Shown one piece after another: positions 23,962 through 32,989 of a stretch of 64,000 nt of DNA (position 1 is its first letter; every line of letters begins with the position of its first letter). A model generated the notes under the pieces. The model saw only the letters and a program-made list of their open reading frames with translations. It was not told the DNA's origin and searched no databases. The DNA comes from Flaviramulus multivorans. Lineage in GTDB: Bacteria; Bacteroidota; Bacteroidia; Flavobacteriales; Flavobacteriaceae. Made by a program: the position numbers and the translations under genes. Location: positions 725,977 through 789,976 of the forward strand of contig NZ_JAKKDV010000001.1 of NCBI RefSeq assembly GCF_021728415.1, given 5' to 3'.

Positions 23962-26372
23962 GGTGATGGTGTTAATATTTGAGTGGCAATAATACCTTCT
24001 GTTTTGTTTTGATCTTGCATAAATAAGGCTTTAAAATAATCGCCATTGGCCCAAGGGTCTATAAAATTATCGTAATATTTACTTCCGGGGTTTCCTGATT
24101 GTCCCCCAGGATAAATACCTAAGGCCTGTGGAGGCGAACTCATTTCAACAATCATTCTCCACGATGGACCATGATTTTTGTCGGCTGCATTTACGGTGTT
24201 TCTATCTCCACCTATTGGAAGATTAAATCTTGAAAAAGCAGGTAAAGCTTGTAATAAATGACCAACGTAAGCACCTTTATACATCTGCCAATTATAATCA
24301 CCATTTTCAGACTTCCAATCATTGAGTTCTTTTACAGTTTCTTTAAAGGCTATTAAAAATAAATCATGCGAGTTTTCCTTTTTTTCTGTGTTTATTATAT
24401 CCATGAATGGGTCATCCGGGGAGTTTTTAAGTATATTAATTGCTTGGTAGGTATAAGGTTTTTGTAAGGCAACCTCTTCTACATCAAATTCATCCCAAGT
24501 AAGGTTATACAGTTTTTTCCACCATAAATCCCAAATACTTGGGGCTAATTGGTCTGTTTCACTGTTAAAATCCCATGCCTTAATCGTCTTTAAAACTTCT
24601 TGCTCTTCATTTGATAGTGAAGATGTATCCATATGCTCAAACATATAAGGCAAAAGCTCTGATGCTTTTTTATTGAAGTTGTTATTTTGAAGATCTTTAA
24701 AATCTTGAATATTAAAAGTGTTTTTAGATCTAAAAAAATCATTTATCACACGATTTCTGTAGGTATCATAACCATCATTAAACACATAATAAGGATATAA
24801 TGAATCTGTAGGATGCTGATTTGAAGAACTCACAAAACCGCGTTCAGGGTTTTTAGTATGGGCGTTAAATTCTTTAGGAATAAACCCTTGCCAATCGTGG
24901 TCAGGGTTGCTACCGTCCATTAAAAACTTACCTTGACCTTCCCATTTGTTTGGAAATTTTCCTTGAATCCAAAGTGCAATATCACCATCGGATGATGCAA
25001 ATACAAAGTTTTGAGCAGGTGCCACATGATTAGAGATAGCTTTTAAATAATCATCATAGTTTTTTCCTTTGTTTAACTCGGTAAACAATCGTGCAAAATT
25101 ATGCCCCATATGTCCTGCCCATTTCATGGCATAACCTTGTTTTTGGGTATTTCCTTTAAAACTATGGTCGTAACTAACGGGTCCATGGTGTGTGTAAATG
25201 ACTGAGTCTATAAAGGTTTCTTTGCCTTTAATTTTAATTTCTTCAAGCCTTAAACTCGTTTTTTTCCATGCTCCATCGTATTTGTATTCAGATCTAGAAT
25301 TGTCTTTAAATTCAATTTTATACCAATCTTTCACATCACGTGTTGCGTTGGTTTCTCCCCAAGCAATATGTGTATTGAAACCTGATATAATACCTAAAGT
25401 ACCTGGAAGTGTGGCACCATACGAATTATGATCTGGAGTTGCTAGCTGCATTACGAACCAAATGGATGGTAAATTAAGTCCTAAATGGGGGTCGTTTGCT
25501 AAAATAGGGTTTCCTGAATACGATTTTTCTGATCCAACAGCCCAATTATTACTTCCATTAGCTGGATTTGGTTTCTCCATTATTTCTGAAATAGAGTCCA
25601 GAAGCACCTCACTTGCTGGTTTTTCAGTTTGTGGTACATCAATAAAACTCCAATCTGTACCTGCTGGAATTACAGGTTCATTAAAATCGAAAAAATCAGG
25701 ATATAAAAAATCAAAACGGTTTTTGCCTAATTGGCGTAGTAGGTTTGTATATTCTAAATCTTCGTCACCACCACATAACATATCGGTCATATACATTAAT
25801 AAATGCATTATTTTATCAACTGTCCAAGGCTCGGGTTTATAATCTAGAAGTTTATATTCAACGGGATAATTTTCTGGATTAAGCTCGTTTATATAAGTAT
25901 TAACACCATCGGTATAAGCTTTTAAAAAGGATAAAGATTCTGCATCTTTTTTAATAACTTCCAAACTGTTTTCGGCACCGAATAACATCCCTTTTCGGCG
26001 TTGCGCTCTATCATAATTAAGAGCTTTTTCACCTATAATTTCTGATAATCGTCCTGCAGCTGCATAGGTTTGAAACTCCATTTGCCAAAGCCTGTGTTTT
26101 GCTGTTATATAGCCTTGGGCGCGATATAAATCAGCGTCGTTATTTGCAAAAATATGTGGAATTAGATTTTCATCATAATGCACAGTTACCATTTCAGATA
26201 AACCGTCAATTTGAATATTGCCATTAACAGATTCGTCTTTTTCGTTTTGCCAAATCCCTGTTGAAGGGCTTAAAAACTTTCCTATTGGAGGAATAGCCCC
26301 TAATTTAGTATTAAAAATGTAGAAAACTGCTATTGTAACTAATAGGGATAATAAAAATTTAAATGATTTCAT
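23958..26372 (-). CDS. Penicillin acylase family N-terminal nucleophile hydrolase
   Basis: An 804-residue exported Ntn-hydrolase that cleaves amide bonds, such as those of acyl-homoserine lactones, penicillins or N-acyl amino acids. A signal segment (FKFLLSLLVTIAVFYIF) leads to the alpha-chain region. The autoproteolytic junction is in ANGSNNWAVG, so Ser274 should become the free N-terminal nucleophile of the beta chain. Downstream residues N, HLGL, NGHNFAR-like and GGDRNTVNAA blocks fit the beta chain. The natural substrate is unknown; quorum-signal quenching is one possibility. It is coupled to the small membrane protein gene. Confidence 0.92.
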   Translation of the reverse strand: MKSFKFLLSLLVTIAVFYIFNTKLGAIPPIGKFLSPSTGIWQNEKDESVNGNIQIDGLSEMVTVHYDENLIPHIFANNDADLYRAQGYITAKHRLWQMEFQTYAAAGRLSEIIGEKALNYDRAQRRKGMLFGAENSLEVIKKDAESLSFLKAYTDGVNTYINELNPENYPVEYKLLDYKPEPWTVDKIMHLLMYMTDMLCGGDEDLEYTNLLRQLGKNRFDFLYPDFFDFNEPVIPAGTDWSFIDVPQTEKPASEVLLDSISEIMEKPNPANGSNNWAVGSEKSYSGNPILANDPHLGLNLPSIWFVMQLATPDHNSYGATLPGTLGIISGFNTHIAWGETNATRDVKDWYKIEFKDNSRSEYKYDGAWKKTSLRLEEIKIKGKETFIDSVIYTHHGPVSYDHSFKGNTQKQGYAMKWAGHMGHNFARLFTELNKGKNYDDYLKAISNHVAPAQNFVFASSDGDIALWIQGKFPNKWEGQGKFLMDGSNPDHDWQGFIPKEFNAHTKNPERGFVSSSNQHPTDSLYPYYVFNDGYDTYRNRVINDFFRSKNTFNIQDFKDLQNNNFNKKASELLPYMFEHMDTSSLSNEEQEVLKTIKAWDFNSETDQLAPSIWDLWWKKLYNLTWDEFDVEEVALQKPYTYQAINILKNSPDDPFMDIINTEKKENSHDLFLIAFKETVKELNDWKSENGDYNWQMYKGAYVGHLLQALPAFSRFNLPIGGDRNTVNAADKNHGPSWRMIVEMSSPPQALGIYPGGQSGNPGSKYYDNFIDPWANGDYFKALFMQDQNKTEGIIATQILTPSP

Positions 26373-26474
26373 TTAAGAAAGATTTGTAAAAAATAAATAT
26401 AGTTAAATAAATTTATCCTTCATGTTTCAGCTTTATAAAATTGAAACGAAATGAATTCCAGAAAATTAAGATCT

Positions 26475-26948
26475 TTAAAACAAAGATTGTTGTTTGTATG
26501 GGCTTTCATGGTTTAATAGCCATTGCTTACGATGCAAACCACCTGCATACCCCGTTAAACTACCATCACTACCAATAACGCGGTGACATGGAATAACAAT
26601 CCACAAAGGGTTTTTACCATTAGCATTGGCAACGGCTCGTATAGCTTTTATATCACCTAATTGTTTAGAAAGTTCTAGATATGAAAGTGTTTTACCGTAA
26701 GGGATTTGCACAAGAAGTTTCCAAATTTGTTTTTGAAAATCAGTGCCTTCAGGATTTAATTTTAAGTCGAACCGCTTTCTGGAACCTTCAAAATATTCAT
26801 TGAGTTGAATGACGCAATCTTCAAGCTCAACAGGAATAATATCTGTTATTTTTTCTTCGGAATTAAGAACGGTAATAGCACTAATTCCTTCTTCATCACC
26901 AACAATTTTGGTAAAACCTAAAGGTGAATTGATGATGCAAGTTTCCAT
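26475..26948 (-). CDS. ogt: Methylated-DNA-protein-cysteine methyltransferase
   Basis: Removes O6-alkyl groups from guanine by a suicidal transfer to its own cysteine. The 157-residue protein has the C-terminal DNA-binding domain with RAVANANGKNP near 104-114 and the active-site VIPCHRVIGSDG, so Cys121 is the acceptor. The N-terminal part is short and lacks the zinc-binding Ada module, so this is the Ogt/MGMT form. Its start overlaps the stop of the CNNM/CBS gene by one base, suggesting joint translation. Confidence 0.95.
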   Translation of the reverse strand: METCIINSPLGFTKIVGDEEGISAITVLNSEEKITDIIPVELEDCVIQLNEYFEGSRKRFDLKLNPEGTDFQKQIWKLLVQIPYGKTLSYLELSKQLGDIKAIRAVANANGKNPLWIVIPCHRVIGSDGSLTGYAGGLHRKQWLLNHESPYKQQSLF

Positions 26949-28033
26949 TATTCTGAAGCGTTATCTTCTTCAATTATACCTAATTTTTTGGCTCGAGCTT
27001 CCCAACTTTTTCTGGCTAAATGTTGAAGATCAGAAACGTTATCGCTTTCATCCATAATTTCTAAACCTAAAAGTGTTTCAATAACATCTTCCATAGTCAC
27101 TAAACCACTTACCGAACCGTATTCATCTACAACTAATGCCATGTGATTTCGACTTTCAACCAGTTTTTCAAATAAAGTAGGAATAGGTAAGCTCCTGTTT
27201 ACCACAATGATATTTCGTATTAAATCGGATAGTTTTTTTGAGCCATTATCAAGTGCCATTTCTTTAAAAACCTCATCTTTTAAAACGAGCCCTTTTATAT
27301 CATCTGGATTGTCGTCATAAATAGGAATTCTGGAAAAACGAAGGTTCATATTTCTATTAAAAAAATCTTCAATAGTTGTGTTTTGATCTTCGGTTTGCAT
27401 AACAGTACGAGGTGTCATTATATCTTTTGCAAACACATCTTTAAAGGTTAGCAAATTCTTTATTATTTTACTTTCGTTTTCGTGAAACACCCCATCTTTA
27501 TGCGCCATATCGGTCATAGCCATAAAAGTTTCTCTGCTAAAAACACTACCATGACCCTTACCACCAATAAGTTTAGTAGTAAGTTGTAATAGCCATAAAA
27601 TACCAGACCATTTAAGTGGAAATATTAAAGCTGTTAAGGCTTTTGAGGAAAAGTTAGCCAAGTTTTTCCAGTAAGTTGCACCAATGGTTTTAGGAATAAT
27701 TTCAGAAGCTACCAAAATTAAAAACGTCATAATAGCCGATACAACACCCACTGTATTAATTCCAAAAAACTCTACTTTATAAGGCAAGCTTTCAGCTTCA
27801 ATACCAACCATCATAGCACCTAAAGTGTGAGCAATAGTGTTTAGTGTGAGTATGGCAATCAAAGGTTTGTCTACATCTTTTTTTAAAGCCTCTAAAGTTG
27901 ATGCATACTCTTTGCCCTCTTGTTTTTTAACGTTGATGAATGTTGGTGTAACACTTAACAAAACAGCTTCGAGGATGGAACATAAAAAGGAAAAGAAAAT
28001 GGAGATGGTTGCCCAAAAAATTAATGCGCTCAT
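26948..28033 (-). CDS. CNNM (DUF21) transporter-like protein with CBS pair
   Basis: A 361-residue membrane protein with a DUF21/CNNM domain of three to four helices (about 1-160, starting FWATISIFFSFLCSILEAV) followed by two CBS domains (about 195-330; DIMTPRTVMQTEDQNTTIED and LVVDEYGSVSGLVTMEDVIE). Relatives such as CorC, MpfA and GldE handle magnesium or cobalt efflux. It lacks the CorC_HlyC C-terminal domain that many members have. The gene precedes ogt with a one-base overlap and is divergent-free from hemB, 26 bases away on the same strand. Confidence 0.88.
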   Translation of the reverse strand: MSALIFWATISIFFSFLCSILEAVLLSVTPTFINVKKQEGKEYASTLEALKKDVDKPLIAILTLNTIAHTLGAMMVGIEAESLPYKVEFFGINTVGVVSAIMTFLILVASEIIPKTIGATYWKNLANFSSKALTALIFPLKWSGILWLLQLTTKLIGGKGHGSVFSRETFMAMTDMAHKDGVFHENESKIIKNLLTFKDVFAKDIMTPRTVMQTEDQNTTIEDFFNRNMNLRFSRIPIYDDNPDDIKGLVLKDEVFKEMALDNGSKKLSDLIRNIIVVNRSLPIPTLFEKLVESRNHMALVVDEYGSVSGLVTMEDVIETLLGLEIMDESDNVSDLQHLARKSWEARAKKLGIIEEDNASE

Positions 28034-28059
28034 TAAAATGGTTTTTGTTAATGGCTAAT

Positions 28060-29049
28060 TTACGAAATCAATTTCACAACATCTTTAGCAAAATAGGAAG
28101 CAATGATATCTGCCCCCGCTCTTTTTATGGCAGTTACTTGTTCCATCATAACCGCGTCGTGCTCTAACCAACCTTTTTCAGCCGCAGCTTTTAACATGGC
28201 ATATTCGCCAGAAACCTGGTATACAGCCACAGGAACATCTACGGCGTTTTTTATTTCACGCACAATATCTAAATAGCACAATCCTGGTTTTACCATTACA
28301 ATGTCTGCACCTTCGTCTATATCCATTTCGGTTTCACGAATGGCTTCAAAGCGGTTGGCATAATCCATTTGATAGGTTTTTTTGTCTTTCGGAATGTCAA
28401 TCATATCAACAGGAGCAGAATCTAAAGCATCACGAAATGGACCGTAAAATGCTGAGGCGTATTTTGCCGAATAACTCATTATTCCGGTATTGATAAAGCC
28501 CTGGTATTCCAGAGCTTCACGAATGGTAAGAATGCGTCCATCCATCATATCACTAGGCGCCACAAAATCGGCACCTGCTTTGGCATGAGAAACACTCATT
28601 TCTGCTAAAACTTCTGCAGTTTCATCGTTGATTATTTGTCCGTTTTCAATAATACCATCATGTCCGTAAGCTGAATATGGGTCTAATGCCACATCGGTCA
28701 TCACTAACATTTCCGGACATGCATTTTTAACAGTTTTAATAGCACGTTGCATCAATCCGTTTGGATTTAAGGCTTCGGTACCTTTATTATCTTTTAAATT
28801 ATCGGGTACTTTCACGAAAAGTAACACCGATTTTAAACCAAGTTTCCAAAGTTCCTTCACTTCTTTTTCAAGTAAATCTAAACTGTAACGGTAGTAATTC
28901 GGCATCGATGGAATTTCATCTTTAACACCTTTCCCTTCAACCACAAATAATGGTACTAAAAAATCGTTAGGGGTTATTATGGTTTCTCGAACTAAACTAC
29001 GAATAGCTTCAGTGGTTCTTAATCTTCTATTTCTTCTAAGTGGATACAT
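28060..29049 (-). CDS. hemB: Porphobilinogen synthase (delta-aminolevulinate dehydratase)
   Basis: Condenses two 5-aminolevulinate molecules into porphobilinogen. The 329 residues starting at the ATG at 29049 (MYPLRRNRRLR) show FVAPSDMMDGR with its active-site region, the Schiff-base lysine in MVKPGLCYLDI near 255, and SYSAKYASAFYGPFRDA near 200. An upstream frame start at 29091 would overlap the methyltransferase gene and adds residues absent from the family, so I reject it. The gap to the preceding gene is four bases. It is the last gene of the heme operon. Confidence 0.96.
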   Translation of the reverse strand: MYPLRRNRRLRTTEAIRSLVRETIITPNDFLVPLFVVEGKGVKDEIPSMPNYYRYSLDLLEKEVKELWKLGLKSVLLFVKVPDNLKDNKGTEALNPNGLMQRAIKTVKNACPEMLVMTDVALDPYSAYGHDGIIENGQIINDETAEVLAEMSVSHAKAGADFVAPSDMMDGRILTIREALEYQGFINTGIMSYSAKYASAFYGPFRDALDSAPVDMIDIPKDKKTYQMDYANRFEAIRETEMDIDEGADIVMVKPGLCYLDIVREIKNAVDVPVAVYQVSGEYAMLKAAAEKGWLEHDAVMMEQVTAIKRAGADIIASYFAKDVVKLIS

Positions 29050-29053
29050 AATG

Positions 29054-29764
29054 TTACAATTTTTGACCTTTAATGCCTGTTGCACAACCATAAAAGTAAT
29101 TTAAATACTCAACTTTAAACCCGTTCATTTCAAAGACTTCTTTTGTATTTATAGAGCTATTAAACCTTGATGTATATACTCCAAGCATTTTATAGGTTTC
29201 AGGATTTCCTAAAAATAAAAAGCCCAAAAATGGGATACAATATTTTAAGTATAAAAGGTAAAAAAACTTTAGTATCCTATTTTGAGGAATAGATACTTCA
29301 ATAAAAGAAAATGAACCTTTTGATTTTAATAATCTATTTACTTCTAACGCAAAATCATTTAGTTGTTTTTCTGAAAATGTTTTCAGTCCAAAACCAGAAA
29401 TAATACAATCCACAGAACCGCTTCTTATAGAGTTTTTAAAAACATTTTCTTGTAGTAAGTTAATCTTATGCTTTGAATATTTTTCTTTTCTTTTTTTTGC
29501 CATTTTCAGCATACCTGACGAAAAATCAAGACCAATCAATTCTCCATTATGGTCTAATACTTTTAGTATAGGTTTCCAGCATTCACCCATACCAGTCATC
29601 AAATCTAAAACGACAGAATCCTTTTTGATATCAATTGAATTCACGCATTGCCTTCTCCAGCGTTCACTAAATCCAAAAGATGATATATAATTCATTCTTT
29701 CATATGAAGAGCTCATTTTGTCAAAGAGCGTTTCTACGTATTTAGGATGGTATAAATCTTTCAT
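29054..29764 (-). CDS. Class I SAM-dependent methyltransferase inserted in the heme operon
   Basis: A 236-residue UbiE/COQ5-like methyltransferase. The start at 29764 overlaps the hemF stop by one base (TAATG). SAM-binding motif I reads VVLDLMTGMGECW near 47-59, motif II GLDFSSGMLKMAKKR near 74-88, and motif III CIISGFGLKTFSE near 117. The C-terminus has a hydrophobic stretch FFYLLYLKYCIPFLGFLFL unusual for a soluble enzyme, which suggests a membrane-lipid or quinone substrate. It sits between hemF and hemB where flavobacteria usually have no gene, so it looks like a lineage-specific addition. Substrate unknown. Confidence 0.85.
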   Translation of the reverse strand: MKDLYHPKYVETLFDKMSSSYERMNYISSFGFSERWRRQCVNSIDIKKDSVVLDLMTGMGECWKPILKVLDHNGELIGLDFSSGMLKMAKKRKEKYSKHKINLLQENVFKNSIRSGSVDCIISGFGLKTFSEKQLNDFALEVNRLLKSKGSFSFIEVSIPQNRILKFFYLLYLKYCIPFLGFLFLGNPETYKMLGVYTSRFNSSINTKEVFEMNGFKVEYLNYFYGCATGIKGQKL

Positions 29765-30669
29765 TATTGAACCCAATCAACAGGATTTTTTAATACTTCT
29801 AAAAGCTTATCTTCGTCACTTCCAGCTTCAGGATGATGGTCATAAACCCATTGTACATGCGGTGGTAAACTCATTAAAATACTTTCAATACGCCCGTTAG
29901 TTTTTAGCCCGAAAAGAGTGCCTTTATCATGAACCAAATTAAATTCTACGTAACGTCCGCGACGAATTTCTTGCCAATTACGTTGTGCTTTGGTGTATGG
30001 TAAATCTTTACGTTTTTCAACAATAGGCACATAGGCTTCAAGAAAACTATCACCAACTTCGGTTACAAAGTTATACCAATTTTCCATAGACATCTGTTCT
30101 GAAGCTTTACAATAATCGAAAAACAAACCGCCAATACCTCTGCCTTCATTTCTGTGAGCGTTGTAAAAATATTTATCGCAACGTTTTTTGTAAGTTGGAT
30201 AAAACTCCAGGTTATGCTTATCACATGTTGTTTTACAGGTTTTGTGAAAGTGAATTGCATCTTCTTCAAACAAATAATAAGGTGTTAAATCTTGCCCACC
30301 ACCAAACCAACTATCTATAATATCTCCCGCTTCATTATACATTTCAAAATAGCGCCAATTAGCATGAACGGTTGGCACCATTGGGTTTTTCGGATGCAAT
30401 ACTAAACTTAGTCCGCATGCGAAAAAATCAACATCACCAACCTTAAAATAAGTTTGCATCGATTTTGGCAATTTCCCGTGAACTCCCGAAATGTTTACAC
30501 CACCTTTTTCGAACACATTACCATTTTGGATAACGCGTGTTCTTCCGCCACCACCTTCAGGTCGTTCCCAAATATCTTCTTGAAATTTGGCTTTACCATC
30601 AATAGCTTCTAGCTTAGAAGTAATCGTGTTTTGTAAATCTTGTATGTACTGATAGAACTTATCTTTCAT
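29764..30669 (-). CDS. hemF: Oxygen-dependent coproporphyrinogen III oxidase
   Basis: Decarboxylates two propionates of coproporphyrinogen III to give protoporphyrinogen IX, using O2. The 301 residues contain the family blocks: EDIWERPEGGGGRTRVI at 27-43, VHANWRYFEMY near 100-110, SWFGGGQDLTPYYLFEED near 120-137, and HRNEGRGIGGLFFDY near 172-186. It is the aerobic HemF type rather than HemN. It overlaps the methyltransferase start by one base and lies three bases after the GNAT gene. Confidence 0.97.
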   Translation of the reverse strand: MKDKFYQYIQDLQNTITSKLEAIDGKAKFQEDIWERPEGGGGRTRVIQNGNVFEKGGVNISGVHGKLPKSMQTYFKVGDVDFFACGLSLVLHPKNPMVPTVHANWRYFEMYNEAGDIIDSWFGGGQDLTPYYLFEEDAIHFHKTCKTTCDKHNLEFYPTYKKRCDKYFYNAHRNEGRGIGGLFFDYCKASEQMSMENWYNFVTEVGDSFLEAYVPIVEKRKDLPYTKAQRNWQEIRRGRYVEFNLVHDKGTLFGLKTNGRIESILMSLPPHVQWVYDHHPEAGSDEDKLLEVLKNPVDWVQ

Positions 30670-30672
30670 TCG

Positions 30673-31215
30673 TTACTCTATTTCATTATACAATTCATAT
30701 AATTCCATATCTAAAGGGTTTTCACCTGGAGGGGTATGCTCCTTTTTAAGTGTTTTTATCCAAATAAAATTACAATTTTCGGCTACTTTGATGCTTGCTA
30801 TGTTAGTTTTATGAACTATAATTTCAAGTGTTTTTAAGCCTATATTGTTAAAAGTATAATCAGACAATATTGTAACAGCATTGGTAGTAATGCCTTTACC
30901 TTCAAATTCATATCCAATGCAATATGCAAGTTCACCTCTTTTTTTAACCCAATCGAGTTTTTTTAAATAAATCAAGCCTACTAAGGCCTTTGTTTCTTTT
31001 TCCTTTATTAGGAACAAAAACTCTTCTTTAGCTTCAAATTCTTTTACTTTTATTTCAGTAAAAAGCTTTGATAAGTCAGGGGTTAAATTTTCTTTTAAGG
31101 TTAAAGGGAAATAGCGTTTTAATCTGTCTTCATTAGCAACTACAAAATTGCAGATATTCCAAGCATCTTGTGTTTGAATGGGTTCTATGAAATATGAGTC
31201 AAAACTAAGATGCAT
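30673..31215 (-). CDS. GNAT family N-acetyltransferase (RimJ/RimL type)
   Basis: A 180-residue acetyltransferase of the ribosomal-protein or small-molecule type. The GNAT fold can be followed from the N-terminal DSYFIEPIQTQDAWNICNFV through ALVGLIYLKKLDW (motif D/A strand) to the acetyl-CoA loop ELAYCIGYEFEGKGITTNAV near 95-114 and the C-terminal ASIKVAENCNFIWI. It is embedded in the heme operon, overlapping the EI24-family gene by 11 bases and three bases before hemF. A direct role in heme synthesis is not known; it travels with the operon in many flavobacteria. Confidence 0.88.
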   Translation of the reverse strand: MHLSFDSYFIEPIQTQDAWNICNFVVANEDRLKRYFPLTLKENLTPDLSKLFTEIKVKEFEAKEEFLFLIKEKETKALVGLIYLKKLDWVKKRGELAYCIGYEFEGKGITTNAVTILSDYTFNNIGLKTLEIIVHKTNIASIKVAENCNFIWIKTLKKEHTPPGENPLDMELYELYNEIE

Positions 31216-31963
31216 TAGGTAAATGGTTTTTTAATTTTAATGCTTCAACTGTTTTTAGCGATGCTGCTGTAACGGAAAGAGGCAACACTAAAATGACACC
31301 GATAAGCGGAATTAGCAAAAACAAAATAAATACAATACCATTACCAATGGCTAACCCTCTATGATTCCTTACGAACCGAACACTTTCTTTATATTGAAAG
31401 TGACGCTCTAAAGTATAATCCATATTACCAAAGCCAGCATAATACGCTTGGACTAAAAACAAAAGAATGGTTGAAAATATATTGACTACTGGGATAAATT
31501 TTAAAAGCAAAATAGGAATAGTTAAAAGTAATTCCATGATTAAGTTTCTCCCGTTTATTCGGATACCTCTCCAAAGTTGCTGTAAAAAAGATGTGTTTCT
31601 GTGAGAATGTGATGGAGCACCTGTTAAATGTGCTTCAATTTTCTCGGAAACAGGACTCATAAATGGCGCAGATAATGCCATTATAATGTGTTTATATAGA
31701 ATAAGCCCAATAACCAAAATAATAAGCCCTCCAATGAAATTGCTGATGGTAGAAAAGGTTTCTTTGCCCCAATCCCAAATCCAGACTTTCGAAATAAAAG
31801 CACCAACATTATCGGATAATGCATATGCAGAACCAAAAATTATGACCGCTGTTACAAAACTAATTAACATAGGAATTGCAAAAAATTTCCAGAGTTTTAG
31901 TTTAGAGATTAAACTAAAAGCACCAAAATATGCTTTGATTCCTATGACAATATTGTTAAGCAT
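31205..31963 (-). CDS. EI24/CysZ-like integral membrane protein
   Basis: A 252-residue protein with about five or six membrane spans (around 23-45, 75-97, 140-165 with [18 protein letters not shown] between them, and 205-230), matching the EI24/CysZ family, whose E. coli member imports sulfate. Conserved [16 protein letters not shown] lies near 173-188. It overlaps hemE by eight bases and the GNAT gene by eleven bases, so it is translated with the heme genes. The function in this operon is unknown; sulfate import is not supported by the context. Confidence 0.85.
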   Translation of the reverse strand: MLNNIVIGIKAYFGAFSLISKLKLWKFFAIPMLISFVTAVIIFGSAYALSDNVGAFISKVWIWDWGKETFSTISNFIGGLIILVIGLILYKHIIMALSAPFMSPVSEKIEAHLTGAPSHSHRNTSFLQQLWRGIRINGRNLIMELLLTIPILLLKFIPVVNIFSTILLFLVQAYYAGFGNMDYTLERHFQYKESVRFVRNHRGLAIGNGIVFILFLLIPLIGVILVLPLSVTAASLKTVEALKLKNHLPNAS

Positions 31964-32984
31964 TGTATTCTTTTACAGCATCTATAAAGGCTTTGGCATG
32001 ATCTAACGGAATGTTAGGTAAAATACCATGACCCAAATTTACAATGTATTTATCTTTACCAAATTCGTTAATCATTTGGTGTACCATTTTTTTGATTTCT
32101 GAAGGTGGCGAAAACAAACGTGTTGGATCGAAATTACCTTGTAGCGTAATGTTTCCACCAGTTAAATAACGCGCATTTCTTGCAGAACATGTCCAATCTA
32201 CACCTAAGGCGGAAGCACCAGATTTTGCCATTTCGCCCAGTGCAAACCAACAGCCTTTTCCAAACGCGATTACAGGAGCATCGTCTTTTAACGCATCAAT
32301 AATTTGCTGAATATATTGCCATGAAAATTCTTGATAATCTACTGGTGACAACATACCTCCCCAAGAATCAAAAACTTGTACAGCGTTACATCCTGCTTTC
32401 ACTTTCTCTTTTAGATAGGCTATAGTTGTATCTGTTATTTTTTGAAGTAATTGATGCGCCGCAACAGGGTTTGTAAAGCAAAATTCTTTGGCCTTATCAA
32501 AATTTTTACTGCCTTGACCTTGAACGCAATAGCATAAAATAGTCCAAGGGGAACCCGCAAAACCTATTAAAGGAATTTCATCATTAAGCTTCTCTTTAGT
32601 AGCTTTTATGGCTTGATACACATAATCTAATGCTTGAGTAACATCTGGAACAATTACATTGTCAACATCTTTTTGTGAACGAATAGGATTTGGCAAATAC
32701 GGACCAAAATTAGGCTTCATCTGCACCTCGATATTCATGGCTTGAGGAATTACCAATATATCACTGAATAAAATAGCAGCATCCATGCCGTATCTACGTA
32801 TTGGTTGTACCGTAATTTCACTTGCTAATTCAGGAGTTTGACAACGAGTAAAGAAGTCGTACTTAGCCTTTATCTCCATAAATTCTGGTAGGTAGCGCCC
32901 TGCTTGACGCATCATCCAAACTGGCGGGCGATTAACGGTTTCTCCTTTTAAAGCTCTTAAAAATAAATCGTTTTTTATGTTCAT
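31956..32984 (-). CDS. hemE: Uroporphyrinogen decarboxylase
   Basis: Removes four carboxyls from uroporphyrinogen III to give coproporphyrinogen III. The 342 residues start [21 protein letters not shown] (its key part [16 protein letters not shown] near 18-33 is the substrate signature), followed by [14 protein letters not shown] near 91-104 and [12 protein letters not shown] near 142-153, and [15 protein letters not shown] near 315-329. It lies between hemC/D (six-base gap) and the EI24 gene (overlap), as in most flavobacterial heme operons. Confidence 0.97.
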   Translation of the reverse strand: MNIKNDLFLRALKGETVNRPPVWMMRQAGRYLPEFMEIKAKYDFFTRCQTPELASEITVQPIRRYGMDAAILFSDILVIPQAMNIEVQMKPNFGPYLPNPIRSQKDVDNVIVPDVTQALDYVYQAIKATKEKLNDEIPLIGFAGSPWTILCYCVQGQGSKNFDKAKEFCFTNPVAAHQLLQKITDTTIAYLKEKVKAGCNAVQVFDSWGGMLSPVDYQEFSWQYIQQIIDALKDDAPVIAFGKGCWFALGEMAKSGASALGVDWTCSARNARYLTGGNITLQGNFDPTRLFSPPSEIKKMVHQMINEFGKDKYIVNLGHGILPNIPLDHAKAFIDAVKEYNA

Positions 32985-32989
32985 ATATT

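Noticed and set aside
23958-26372. Beta-lactam resistance gene
   Set aside because: Penicillin acylase is a family name; members act on many amides, and nothing here shows a resistance role.
29050-29091. Upstream start for hemB
   Set aside because: It overlaps the methyltransferase gene by 38 bases and adds residues not found in HemB; the ATG at 29049 leaves a four-base gap.
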